A DNA stretch of 64,000 nucleotides from a bacterium (lineage in GTDB: Bacteria > Elusimicrobiota > Elusimicrobia > Elusimicrobiales > UBA9959): NCBI GenBank assembly GCA_021789695.1, contig JAJYJH010000006.1, positions 1 through 64,000 of the forward strand, read 5' to 3'. The notes below the pieces were generated by a model. That model searched no databases. It saw only the letters and a program-made list of their open reading frames with translations, and was not told the DNA's origin. Made by a program: the position numbers and the translations under genes. Numbering within the stretch: position 1 is the stretch's first letter; each line of letters starts with the position of its first letter. Below are positions 17,709-26,380 of the stretch, piece after piece.

Positions 17709-18941
17709 TTACAGGCCGCCCGCGTCCAGCACGCGGTTGCGGCCGCCTTCCTTGGCCGCATAAAGCGCGGCGTCGGCCCGGCCTATCAACTCCTCCGGGG
17801 TGCGGCCGTCGCGCGGGAAATGGGCTATGCCTATGGACACCGTCAGCCGCACGCGCTCCAGGCCCTGCGAAAAAGGCTCGGCCTCTATCCGCGCGCGGAT
17901 GCTCTCGGCCTTGCGCAGCAGGCCGGCGGGCTCCGCGCGCGGAAGCACTATGCCGAACTCCTCGCCGCCGTAGCGCCCGACGAAGTCCGTCTCGTAGACG
18001 CCGGAGCGCAGCAACTCGGCCACGCGCCTGAGCACGGCGTCGCCGAATTGGTGGCCATAGGTGTCGTTGAGACGCTTGAAATGGTCTATATCCGCTATCA
18101 TGAAGCCCATCGTGCTCTTGAACGCGGCCGCGCGGCGTATCTCCTCGCGCACCTTTTCGTCCAGAGCGCCGCGCCGCCAGAGCCCGGTAAGCCCGTCGGT
18201 AAGCGACAGCCACTCCACCTGTCTGAACAGCATCACGCGCTTTAGCGCGAAGGCTATCTCCAGCGCGAAGCGCCCCGCCGACTCCGCGCCCTCCGGGCCG
18301 CCCCTCACGGCCAGCAGCCCCAGCACGTCGCCGCCTGCCGCCACCGGGGCCAGCGTCACTCCGGAAACGGAAACCGGCGCCTGCGGGAAACCGCCGACCG
18401 TCATGGCGGAGTAAGGCGGCAGGGAAGAGGCCTTCCCACCCTGCGCAAAGAGCTCGGCCCCGGAGCCCTGTCCCGAGGCCAGGTAGAGCGCGGCCTCGGC
18501 GGTACCGAAATAGTCAGCCAGGTACTTGCCCAGCTGCTTGGCCGCGGCCGGCGGATCTATGGTCTCGGAAAGCAGTTTCACTGCGGAGTAGACGGCCAGG
18601 GATTTCTTCTCTCCGGCCGCGTTGACCGTGGCCTCGGTCCTCACCAGCGCCAGTTCGCTCTCCAGCCGGGAGGCGCGCTCCTGCGCCTTCCCGAGACGTG
18701 AGCGGTCAGGCGGGTCTCCCGCGCTGCCGTTGAGCAGCAGCGAATGGGCCAGGGCGGCCGCCACCCAGAAAGCCAGCGCGCCGTACGGGGCGCCGGAGAC
18801 TATCTCGCCCCTCAGTTCGAAGGACGCGAACGCGAAGAGCCCGGCGCCGGCCGCGAAACCGGCCCAGCGGCCGAGCCGGCCCAGGAAATATGAGAGTAGC
18901 GGGGAGCCGGCGGCCAGCGCGGTCCAGAGCTCTGGCCTCAT
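17709..18941 (-). CDS. Diguanylate cyclase (GGDEF), I-site arginine lost
   Basis: The protein has 410 residues. Two N-terminal hydrophobic segments (about 12-40 and 53-70) are followed by a coiled linker, a GAF-like region (about 115-235) and a GGDEF domain with GGEEF at 325-329 and the metal-binding DIDHFK at 284-289. This predicts synthesis of c-di-GMP from two GTP. The allosteric inhibition site, normally RxxD, reads YETD at 316-319, so product feedback is probably lost. The ATG overlaps the stop of the next GGDEF gene, so the two are translationally coupled. Confidence 0.9.
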   Translation of the reverse strand: MRPELWTALAAGSPLLSYFLGRLGRWAGFAAGAGLFAFASFELRGEIVSGAPYGALAFWVAAALAHSLLLNGSAGDPPDRSRLGKAQERASRLESELALVRTEATVNAAGEKKSLAVYSAVKLLSETIDPPAAAKQLGKYLADYFGTAEAALYLASGQGSGAELFAQGGKASSLPPYSAMTVGGFPQAPVSVSGVTLAPVAAGGDVLGLLAVRGGPEGAESAGRFALEIAFALKRVMLFRQVEWLSLTDGLTGLWRRGALDEKVREEIRRAAAFKSTMGFMIADIDHFKRLNDTYGHQFGDAVLRRVAELLRSGVYETDFVGRYGGEEFGIVLPRAEPAGLLRKAESIRARIEAEPFSQGLERVRLTVSIGIAHFPRDGRTPEELIGRADAALYAAKEGGRNRVLDAGGL

Positions 18942-20284
18942 GAGACCACCACCCTGTTACGCCCACCCTGTTTGGCGCGGTAAAGCCTTTCGTCGGCGGC
19001 GCGCACCAGCTGCCCGGCCGCGGCCGCGTCGGACGGGAACTCGGCCACGCCGAAACTAGCCGTCACGCGCGAAGGCTTTCCGCCGAAGCTGAAGGAACGG
19101 GACTCCAGGGCCCGCCGGGCGTTCTCCGCGGCGCCCGCGGCCTGCGCCCGATCGGACCCGGTTATCACCAGCGCGAACTCCTCTCCGCCATAGCGGGCGG
19201 CAAGGTCGATATCGCGCACGCCGGCGGAGAGGGTCTCCGCCACCGCCTTGAGCACCGCGTCGCCGGCCTGGTGGCCAAAATTGTCGTTATAAGACTTAAA
19301 ATGGTCTATGTCGGCCATCACCACGCAGAACGGCACCTTGGAACGCGCCGAGCGCAGGACCTCCTCCTCCAGCCTGGACTGGAAGGCCCGGTGGGTGTAG
19401 AGGCCGGTGAGCGCGTCCTTGATGGCCAGTTCATTGACCTTCTCGAACAGGTAGATGTTCTCCATGCTGACGCCGGCCAGAGCGCAGGCCAGCTCCGCGC
19501 CGCGCAGGTCCTCGGCCCGGAAGCGCTCCGGCTCCGGGGCGGCAACCCGGACAAAGCCCACCAACCGGCCGAAAAGGTGCAACGGCAGGGCCATGAATGA
19601 GCGCTCGGACGGCCCCAGGAAGCCCTTTGGCAGCCTGGTATCGGAGTCGGAGTTACGGACCAGCAGCGGGATCTTGCGCTCGGCCACCCAGTTGTCGGCG
19701 AAATCCCGCGGGGCGCCGGAACGCAGCTCCACGGCGGCTCCCGGGAAATAGCTCCCAAGAAGGGCCTCCAGCCTGACCTTCACCTCGTCAGGAGTGGCGG
19801 CCAGGCCCATGTCCTGCATAGCGGCGGACAGCGCGCCCTTGTCCCTTATGCGCGCCAGCGTGCTGTCCAGGTGCATGCGGTAGCGGGAGAGTTCATCCTC
19901 CAGGGCCCGTATCTTCTCCTCCGCCGAAGACTCCTCGGCCGCCAGGTCCTCGCTGGCGGAGCGGCGCGAGCTTTCGAAACCGGACAGGGCGAAGAAGAGC
20001 AGCCAGAGCCAGAGCACCTCGGCCGCGGCCGCGGCGAAAAGGTAGACGTTCTCCTCCTGGCCGGAAAGCTTGGGGAGCACGAAGCCGGCCGCAGTCAGCA
20101 GGAAGAGGAAGAGGTACTTTATCTCCTTCTCGCCGTACCACGAGAACCACAGGAAGAAAGTGCCGGAAGCGGGGTATACCCAGAGGAAGCGGGAGGGCCA
20201 GAACCACAGGGACCAGACCATGCCGCACAGCAGGGCGGCAGGCACCGCTATCTTAACGGCGGGTCCCGGGCTCAACGTTTTCAC
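18938..20284 (-). CDS. Diguanylate cyclase (GGDEF) with intact I-site
   Basis: The protein has 448 residues. Three or four N-terminal transmembrane helices (about 13-105) are followed by a coiled linker (105-150), a GAF-like domain (about 150-280) and a GGDEF domain with GGEEF at 366-370. The I-site RDID at 357-360 is intact, so this enzyme can be product-inhibited. The overall plan is the same as in the adjacent cyclase, which suggests an old tandem duplication with divergence of the I-site. The start is GTG; a TATTAT box ends nine bases upstream and no ribosome site is visible. It is 31 bases from the membrane protein gene upstream. Confidence 0.9.
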   Translation of the reverse strand: MKTLSPGPAVKIAVPAALLCGMVWSLWFWPSRFLWVYPASGTFFLWFSWYGEKEIKYLFLFLLTAAGFVLPKLSGQEENVYLFAAAAAEVLWLWLLFFALSGFESSRRSASEDLAAEESSAEEKIRALEDELSRYRMHLDSTLARIRDKGALSAAMQDMGLAATPDEVKVRLEALLGSYFPGAAVELRSGAPRDFADNWVAERKIPLLVRNSDSDTRLPKGFLGPSERSFMALPLHLFGRLVGFVRVAAPEPERFRAEDLRGAELACALAGVSMENIYLFEKVNELAIKDALTGLYTHRAFQSRLEEEVLRSARSKVPFCVVMADIDHFKSYNDNFGHQAGDAVLKAVAETLSAGVRDIDLAARYGGEEFALVITGSDRAQAAGAAENARRALESRSFSFGGKPSRVTASFGVAEFPSDAAAAGQLVRAADERLYRAKQGGRNRVVVS

Positions 20285-20315
20285 ACTACAACAATAATAT
20301 ATTATGGGCCGCGGT

Positions 20316-22034
20316 TCAACGTGAGGCCTGGCCGTCGGGAGCAGCCGGGCGGTTTACCCGCGGCGGGCAGGAACCGGGGAACCCCTTCAGCCAGTCCCGG
20401 AAGTAATCTGCCTCCCTCGTGGAAGGCGCCCCGGCCGCGGCCTTATAGTAGTCCTTCAACTCCCCCTCGGCGGCCTCCTTCCCGACGGCGCCATCGCAGA
20501 GTTTGAGCTCCGCGCTCCCGAAATCGTCGGGGCGGAGTATCCTGAATTCCGGAGGCAGCGGGCCGCCGCGCCGCGCGAAGAGTACGGAGAAGGCGTCCCA
20601 ATAGACCAGCGCCCATTTCCCGACTGGCATGAACAGCAGATAGGAGGGGCGCATGATTTTCGCCATCCCGCCCCCGGTCCTCTGCCCGTAAGGGAGCATC
20701 TGGTAGTCCCTCCGGAAAAGCGCCAGGCCGAAGTTTTCCTGGTCCGAGAACTTCTCCCACGCGTACTGGTCCTTCATGGCTTCGCTCTCCGGCACAAGGT
20801 ACTTGTGGAAGATGTACCTGCCGTCGGTAAAGACCTGGTAATCCGGGGCCAGCGCCCATCCCAGGTATCCGCCCCAGGTCCAGGGATTATAGAGCCTGCG
20901 GCCGCCCAGCAGGGCCTTGTTGGCCTCCAAATACGCCGCCGCCCCGGCGGCCTCACCTCCTATGCTGGTCCTGAAAGACAGATAGCGCGGCCAGACCACG
21001 GCCGAAAGGTATACCGCGGCCAGGACTGCCAGCCAACGCCACGTGCGGATCAGCCTGGCCGGCTCCCAGAGAGAGGCGGCTGCGTCGAAAGAGAAGACCA
21101 CCGCCGCCATAGAGAAGAAAACTATATGCCGGGTATGCGACAGTGCCTCGAAGGCCAGCCAGGCCAGCGTCAGCAGGTGCTCCGGAGGAACCCGGCGCGA
21201 GCGGCGGTAGCGCAGCAGCAACAGCGCGGCCGCGCCGGCCAGCAGCGCCGTGAAGGGCCAGTGCCAGGGGATGAGGAGGGAGGGTGGTTCCCATTCCGAG
21301 AGATAGCGGGACAGGGCCGCCGACTGTACGGCATGTTTATAGAGCACGGAATAAAGGCCTATCCCCCACGGGTTCAGCAGCGTGCCGGCGAAGGCCGCGC
21401 CCAGGGCCAGGAGGGGAGCCTTGGGACCGGTCCGCCTCAGGCCGCCGGCGGCGTAGGAGGCGAGGAGCAACAGCCCGAAAGCGAAACCGGCGTGCAGGTT
21501 GGCCCAAAGAGCGAAGAGCAGCGCCAACCCGGCGAGGCCGGCGGGGCCGCGCGGCCAGGTCCCGCCGTTCCGGCGGGCCGTCTCCAGCTTCCAGAGCAGC
21601 GCCGCGAAGAAGAGCACGCTGAAGTTCTCCGGGCGCAGGTCCGAGTTGGCCATAAGGGCAAGGCCCCATAGCGGCAGGGCGATGAAGGCTACCTCTTTCC
21701 CGATGTTCCGCGGCAGCGCCAGATAGAGCAGCGGGAAACTGGTGGCCAGCAGGGCGGTCTTAAAGACGAAGAGCCCCTTTATGCCGGCCGCGGAGTAGAC
21801 CGCGTACCAGAGCAGCTGGGTCAGCCACTCAAAATCCTTCCACGGCGCGCCGTATTCGGTCCAGGAGAGGAAATCGGCGGAAGGCAGGCGCAGGTTATGG
21901 ACCATGTATCTGGCAGCCGAAAGGTGCCAGAACAGGTCCGGGTTCAGCACCGGCATGGCCACGGCCCCCAGCGCCATGGCTATGCCGGCATAAAGCCACA
22001 GCCTCCGGTAGGCCTGCCCCGGTTTATTGTCCAT
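20316..22034 (-). CDS. Polytopic membrane protein, glycosyltransferase-C/PMT-like
   Basis: The 572-residue protein has about twelve hydrophobic helices. An early periplasmic-loop motif NPDLFWHLSAARYM is followed by LPSADFLSWTEYGAPW, a layout typical of GT-C/dolichyl-phosphate-mannose mannosyltransferase-like proteins of unknown specificity. The C-terminal third is soluble and contains FTDGRYIFHKYLVPES. The start at 22034 was chosen because the open frame upstream to 22280 covers the c-di-GMP riboswitch on the other strand and has no homology. TATAAT stands six bases before the ATG. No substrate can be assigned. Confidence 0.7.
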   Translation of the reverse strand: MDNKPGQAYRRLWLYAGIAMALGAVAMPVLNPDLFWHLSAARYMVHNLRLPSADFLSWTEYGAPWKDFEWLTQLLWYAVYSAAGIKGLFVFKTALLATSFPLLYLALPRNIGKEVAFIALPLWGLALMANSDLRPENFSVLFFAALLWKLETARRNGGTWPRGPAGLAGLALLFALWANLHAGFAFGLLLLASYAAGGLRRTGPKAPLLALGAAFAGTLLNPWGIGLYSVLYKHAVQSAALSRYLSEWEPPSLLIPWHWPFTALLAGAAALLLLRYRRSRRVPPEHLLTLAWLAFEALSHTRHIVFFSMAAVVFSFDAAASLWEPARLIRTWRWLAVLAAVYLSAVVWPRYLSFRTSIGGEAAGAAAYLEANKALLGGRRLYNPWTWGGYLGWALAPDYQVFTDGRYIFHKYLVPESEAMKDQYAWEKFSDQENFGLALFRRDYQMLPYGQRTGGGMAKIMRPSYLLFMPVGKWALVYWDAFSVLFARRGGPLPPEFRILRPDDFGSAELKLCDGAVGKEAAEGELKDYYKAAAGAPSTREADYFRDWLKGFPGSCPPRVNRPAAPDGQASR

Positions 22035-22040
22035 CTCAGG

Positions 22041-22046
22041 ATTATA
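22041..22046 (-). promoter_or_regulatory. -10 box six bases before the ATG of the membrane protein
   Basis: TATAAT (22046-22041), then CCTGAG, then ATG at 22034. It has no -35 match at 17 bases and no ribosome site, so the transcript is predicted to be leaderless. Confidence 0.55.
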
Positions 22047-22110
22047 GGAAAAGAAGCGCAGGGGAGGGGCGGCGCGCCCCGCGCGTATACAGGTATACAG
22101 GCCCGCGGGA

Positions 22111-22139
22111 TTGAAAAAGGGGCTTTTCTCTGCTATAAC
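22111..22139 (+). promoter_or_regulatory. Sigma-70-type promoter of the first riboswitch
   Basis: TTGAAA (22111-22116), 17-base spacer, TATAAC (22134-22139). The predicted start near 22146 is just before the aptamer. Confidence 0.8.
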
Positions 22140-22149
22140 ATAGTATCGA

Positions 22150-22233
22150 TAATAGCAAACCCGGAGCGAAAGGCCGGGGGCGCAAAGCCGCGGGGCTAAA
22201 TAGACGTCGTCTATTGCCGGACGGGCTGCCGAA
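22150..22233 (+). promoter_or_regulatory. Cyclic di-GMP-I riboswitch (GEMM) upstream of the kelch gene
   Basis: The segment has the GEMM-I order: AGCAAAC, a CCGG...GAAAGGCCGG hairpin, the invariant GCGCAAAGCC, GGGGCTAA (tetraloop receptor side), an ATAGACG/CGTCTAT hairpin and the closing GGGCTGCCGAA. It resembles GEMM-I elements of Geobacter-type bacteria. The RNA binds c-di-GMP. It lies between a good promoter and a strong terminator whose stem overlaps a duplicated copy of the closing strand, so control is probably by transcription termination. Two diguanylate cyclases lie 2-4 kb away. Confidence 0.9.
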
Positions 22234-22243
22234 GAAGGACGAA

Positions 22244-22320
22244 CTATTGCCGGCCGGGTTGCCGAATGACGGAAGTCCACTGGGATCAGCGGACTTCGGT
22301 CGCTCGGCTTTTTTATTTTA
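22244..22320 (+). terminator. Duplicated riboswitch 3' strand and intrinsic terminator
   Basis: Bases 22244-22266 repeat 22211-22233 (CTATTGCCGG-CGGG-TGCCGAA with two differences). The second copy runs into the left arm of a terminator: CCGAATGACGGAAGTCC (22262-22278) pairs, with a few mismatches, with GGACTTCGGTCGCTCGG (22291-22307), followed by TTTTTT (22309-22314). Pairing of copy 2 with the aptamer would break the terminator stem. Confidence 0.8.
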
Positions 22321-22330
22321 GCGCTGATTT

Positions 22331-24511
22331 ATGAACTGGAAATCGATAATAACCGGACTTGCCGCGGCGGTGACGCTGACGGCGGCCGGCGCTTACGGGC
22401 AGTTCCAGCCCACCACCTCCCTGCCGGAGGCGCTGCTCGCGCACAGCGCCGTGGACCTGAACGGGCGCATCTACGTCTCCGGCGGCGTCGGGAACCTGAA
22501 CCAGAACAATTACCTTAACGACGTCTACTACTGCGCGCAGATACTGCCGGACGGACAGCTCGGACCCTGGCAGACGGCCAGTTCCATGCCTCAGACCCAG
22601 GGCCTTGGCCTGCACGCCTCGCTGGCGCATGACGGGCGCCTCTACGTGCTGGGCGGCACCAATATTTACGGCGCCCGCAACGAGATCTATTTTTCCAATG
22701 TCAACCAGGACGGCACCCTCTCCGCCTGGACCCTGACCGCCAGGCTCCCGACCAGGATGTTCGCCCACTCGGTGGCCGACTACGGCGGCAGGTTCTATCT
22801 CACCGGCGGACTCGACCGCTTCTCCGACCCGCTCGGCGCGGTGTACTCGGCCCAGGTCAACGCCGACGGGACCCTCGGGGCCTGGAGGGCCGAGACGCCG
22901 CTGCCCGTCCCTCTCTTCGGCCACCGGTCCTTCGCGCGCGGCGGAAAACTTTTTGTGCTGGGCGGCTTCTCCGGCCCGGGCGGTCTCTACGGCCCCGGGG
23001 GGGCGCCGGCGGCCGGGCTTTCCGGCGCGGTCTACGCTGCGGATATAAACCCGGACGGGACGCTGGGGGCTTGGCAGGCGCAGCCTCCGCTGCCCACCGG
23101 GCTGGCGTTCTACGGCATGGCGGTCAGCGACAAGAGCGTATACCTGCTCGGAGGCTTCAACGGCGGCACCTCCAACGCCGTCTACTTCGCGCCTTTCACC
23201 GCGGCCGGGGGGCTGGGCAGCTGGGTGCCGCTGCAGGCCCTGCCGAAGGGGCTGCTGGCGCTGGCGGCCGTCTCCGACGGAGAATATCTCTATTCTATGG
23301 GCGGCGCCCAGTCCTACCTGGACGACCCGGTCGCAGACATTTATTTCTCCAGGCTCAAGACGGAGCTCAGCGCCTTCGTGGAACTGACGCCCGCGACCAT
23401 CAACACCCGGGCCAACGGCAAGTGGGTGACCGTGATAATAGGCCTGCCAGAGGCCGACGCCTCAGCCATAGCTCCTTCCAGCGTCAGGATTTCGGCCATC
23501 AACGGCGCTGCGGTGGCCCCGATAGCGCCGGACCCCAAATGGACCGCCAAGCTCTATACAGGGGACAGCACTGATTTTTCCGGTCTGGACGGGGTAAGTT
23601 ACGTTATGCTCAAGTTCAGCCGCCAGGCCGTGGCGGACATCGTCCCGGCGGGGGATTTCTCGATCAAGCTGGAGGGCTCGCTTTCAGACGGACGCGCTTT
23701 CTCCGGAGAGAGCATGAACCGGGGGCTGCGCAGCGACAAGCTCTTCACCGAGGTGACCGAGAAGCGCGCCGGGACTCGCAGGACCCCGGAGGGCGTCAGG
23801 GTGGACATCCCGCCGGGCGCCTTCAACGGCAACCCGGACCTGCTGCTGACGGCGGAGCCCGAGGAGGAGGGAGACTCCACGCCGGCGGAGAAGGCAAGAC
23901 GGGCCGCCGGCCTCAAGACCGGCGGGCTTGCGGCCGTTTCTAAGCCGTTCGAGTTCGGCCCGCACGGCATGGTCTTCCTGAAGCCGATTACCGTCTCGCT
24001 GCCGTATACCGCCGCCGCCCTGCCGGCAGGGACTGCCGAAAGTTCGCTCAGGATAGGCTACTGGAACCCGGATAGCGGCGCCTGGGAGATATTGCCCTCC
24101 ACGGTATCAAAGGCTGACGGTCTCGTCACCGCGCAAGTGGCGCATTTCTCGCTGTACCAGGTGCTCAGCGAGGCGGCTCCGGCCTCCGCCCCCACGCCCA
24201 TACCCTCCTCGGGACAGTTCTCGCTGGGCGAAGTCTACGTCTATCCCGATCCGGCCGTGCCGGGCCGCCCTCCGAAACTGCACGTAGCCGTCAGCTCCGG
24301 GGACAGAGCGTCCGTCAAGATCTACTCCACCTCCGGGAGGCTGGTGCACGAAACCTCCGTTTCCGGGGCCCCGGGGACCTTCAACGGCGAATCCGCCTAC
24401 GAGCTGGACCTGGGCGGGGACTTCACCAGCGGGATATATTATTACTCGGCGGAGGTGGACAACGGCGCGCAGAAGCTACACAGGTCGGGGAAGTTCGCGG
24501 TGGTAAGGTAA
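22331..24511 (+). CDS. Secreted six-blade kelch protein with ZU5-like and FlgD/T9SS-like C-terminal domains
   Basis: The 726-residue protein has a signal peptide (MNWKSIITGLAAAVTLTAAGAYG). Six kelch blades follow (about 24-335), each with a LGxW...LP start and a (L/Y)V(L)GG end (for example RLYVLGGT, KLFVLGGF, SVYLLGGF). A middle Ig-like region and a ZU5-like domain (about 475-610, with RVDIPPGAF and the PITVSLPY strand) come next. The last 90 residues (VYVYPDPAVPG...VKIYSTSGRLV...GIYYYSAE) resemble FlgD-like or type IX cargo domains. It is the first gene after the c-di-GMP riboswitch and four bases before a PorV-like gene, so both are probably produced in a c-di-GMP-dependent way. The function is unknown, probably a surface protein. 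Confidence 0.8.
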   Translation: MNWKSIITGLAAAVTLTAAGAYGQFQPTTSLPEALLAHSAVDLNGRIYVSGGVGNLNQNNYLNDVYYCAQILPDGQLGPWQTASSMPQTQGLGLHASLAHDGRLYVLGGTNIYGARNEIYFSNVNQDGTLSAWTLTARLPTRMFAHSVADYGGRFYLTGGLDRFSDPLGAVYSAQVNADGTLGAWRAETPLPVPLFGHRSFARGGKLFVLGGFSGPGGLYGPGGAPAAGLSGAVYAADINPDGTLGAWQAQPPLPTGLAFYGMAVSDKSVYLLGGFNGGTSNAVYFAPFTAAGGLGSWVPLQALPKGLLALAAVSDGEYLYSMGGAQSYLDDPVADIYFSRLKTELSAFVELTPATINTRANGKWVTVIIGLPEADASAIAPSSVRISAINGAAVAPIAPDPKWTAKLYTGDSTDFSGLDGVSYVMLKFSRQAVADIVPAGDFSIKLEGSLSDGRAFSGESMNRGLRSDKLFTEVTEKRAGTRRTPEGVRVDIPPGAFNGNPDLLLTAEPEEEGDSTPAEKARRAAGLKTGGLAAVSKPFEFGPHGMVFLKPITVSLPYTAAALPAGTAESSLRIGYWNPDSGAWEILPSTVSKADGLVTAQVAHFSLYQVLSEAAPASAPTPIPSSGQFSLGEVYVYPDPAVPGRPPKLHVAVSSGDRASVKIYSTSGRLVHETSVSGAPGTFNGESAYELDLGGDFTSGIYYYSAEVDNGAQKLHRSGKFAVVR

Positions 24512-24515
24512 CCAT

Positions 24516-25469
24516 ATGAAGTGTCTGGACGGGAAAGCGAAGAAAGACCTGCCGAACGGCCTTATACACTGGCTGTCCAGGCCCTATACCCTGCTGCTGG
24601 CGGCCGTCTTCCTGCTGACCCCTTCCTCCAGTCTGCTGCACGCGCTGGAGAGCGGCGCGGACTTCCTTAATATAGGAGCCGGCGCAAGGGCCTCCGCGAT
24701 GAGTTCGGCGTACACCGCGCTGGCGACAGACCCCTCGGCCATGTATTACAACCCGGGCGGCCTCGCCATGTCAAGGAGCGGCGCGGCCATCACCCACGCG
24801 GCCTGGGCGCTGGGCGGACAGTACGACTTCGCCGCCGCGGCCTTCCCCGTGGCCGGGCTGACAGCGGGGATCTCTTTCACCAGGCTAGATCACGGGGGGA
24901 TGGACGGCAGGGCTGCTGACGGCACCAGTTCCGGAGGGTTCTCGGCCTCTGACAAGGCCTTCGGCCTGGGCCTGGCAGGCCGGACCGGCGGCTTAGGCCT
25001 GGGCGCCTCGGTGAAGTTCCTCTCCAGCAATATAGCCGGCTACAGCGCCTCGGCCGTAGCCTTTGACCTCGGCGCGGTACAGAAGCTCCACTCGTTACCC
25101 CTCACGCTGGGCCTTGCGGTGAGGAACCTGGGCGCCGGCATGAAGTTCATCGACATCCGCGAGCCGCTGCCCCTAACGCTAAGCGCCGGCGCGGCCCTCG
25201 TGGTGCTGCCCGGGGTGAGCCTGGCTGCCGAGTTCTCCCGGCTGGCCACCGACAAGCGCAATTCCTTCTCGCTGGGCACAGAATACGCGATTCCCGGCGG
25301 CCTCTCGCTGCGTGGCGGCTACGCCGCCGCTTATTCTGCCGCCGGTTCGCAGGGAGCCATGTCCGGAGGCATAGGCCTGGACGCCGGCCCTCTCAGGTTG
25401 GACTACTCTTTCACGCCTTTCGGCGACATCGACACCACGCGCAAATTCAGCCTGGCCATGGCCTTCTGA
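24516..25469 (+). CDS. PorV/PorQ-family outer-membrane barrel protein
   Basis: The 317-residue protein has a long N-terminal signal segment and then the family hallmark FLNIGAGARASAMSSAYTAL with a DPSAMYYNPGGLA turn. A series of short amphipathic strands (for example LGLGASVKFL and LPLTLGLAVRNLG) ends in a terminal Phe. PorV-type proteins are FadL-like barrels that in type IX secretion carry cargo with C-terminal signals. It starts four bases after the kelch gene, whose C-terminus resembles such cargo. Whether it acts in secretion, or only as a related porin, cannot be decided here. Confidence 0.82.
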   Translation: MKCLDGKAKKDLPNGLIHWLSRPYTLLLAAVFLLTPSSSLLHALESGADFLNIGAGARASAMSSAYTALATDPSAMYYNPGGLAMSRSGAAITHAAWALGGQYDFAAAAFPVAGLTAGISFTRLDHGGMDGRAADGTSSGGFSASDKAFGLGLAGRTGGLGLGASVKFLSSNIAGYSASAVAFDLGAVQKLHSLPLTLGLAVRNLGAGMKFIDIREPLPLTLSAGAALVVLPGVSLAAEFSRLATDKRNSFSLGTEYAIPGGLSLRGGYAAAYSAAGSQGAMSGGIGLDAGPLRLDYSFTPFGDIDTTRKFSLAMAF

Positions 25470-25562
25470 AGGGTCCATGGCGACATACCCGTAGTTACTC
25501 CCACTCCGAATAACACACAGGACCAGCACCCCAAGCAACCGCATCACCACAGGGATGGATGA

Positions 25563-26380
25563 CCGCGGCCGCTCCCCGACCGCCGCAAGATAAGGGGAAA
25601 ATACCATAAAATTCAATCTCGACCATCTAAAGGCACGCACCAGCCGCTGATCTCCAAGAAACTTTTCGACCGGTGCCAGGAGGTTATGCTTTCCAGGAGC
25701 AAGCCGCAGACACCCGGTCTCAAGCCTTTCGTCTACCGGGGCATGTTCCGCTGCGGCGAGTGCGGCTGCTGCATTACCATGGAGTTCAAGAAAGGCCGCA
25801 GCTACATGCACTGCTCAAAGCGCAAGATTCCCTGCTCGCAGCGTTTCTCGCGCGAGACGGATATAGAGTTGCAACTGCGTGAGGAAATAAAGAGCGTAGC
25901 TCTCTGTTCGGCCTGGGCCTCCGAGATAATAGCCCACCTTGAAAAGGAAAAGTCAGAATCGGCCCAGGCCGGGAGCATAGTTGTAATAGAGTTACAGGAC
26001 AGCCTGGAACCGCTGGCCAGCAAACTGGACGCCCTGCTGGACCTGGCCCTGAACGGCCGGTTGACGCAGGACGAATACACCCTAAAGAAGGCGGAGCTTA
26101 TCGGGGAAAAGAAGGCAATTCAGGAGAAACTCGATGTTTGCCGCAAAAAAGACTATGACCGGTTCACACCCGTCATAGACTTTTTTGCGGAGGCTTCCCA
26201 CGTCGGAGAGTTGGCTGAGAAGGGAAAACCGGAGGAAATCCGGGATTTTGTCAAAAAAACCGGTTCGAACTTCCGGCTGCGCGATAAAAAAATCGCGTTT
26301 GAATACAAAAATCATTGGAGAATTCTGCATAATTTTCTTTGCCGGCCGGAAAAAAAGAAAAAAATGCAGAATCTCCAAAT
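25563..26380 (+). pseudogene. Truncated serine recombinase (zinc-ribbon and coiled-coil end only)
   Basis: The frame is open from 25563. It reads THQPLISKKLFDRCQEV before the first ATG (25686), which is the end of a large-serine-recombinase 'Recombinase' domain. A zinc beta-ribbon follows (FRCGECGCCITM...MHCSKRKIPCSQRF, cysteines in CxxC...C...C order) and then a coiled-coil tail. The catalytic resolvase domain is missing. At the other end the frame runs without a stop into the antisense of tmRNA to 26471, where it encodes GGGGGNRTRVRRP, an RNA-gene shadow rather than protein. A-rich composition unlike the neighbours supports transfer. This is a remnant of an element integrated at the ssrA 3' end. 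Bases 25470-25562 hold nothing I recognise. Confidence 0.8.

Noticed and set aside
22035-22280. N-terminal extension of the membrane protein at 20316
   Set aside because: The extension would be antisense to the c-di-GMP riboswitch and has no hydrophobic or family pattern; the ATG at 22034 has its own -10 box.
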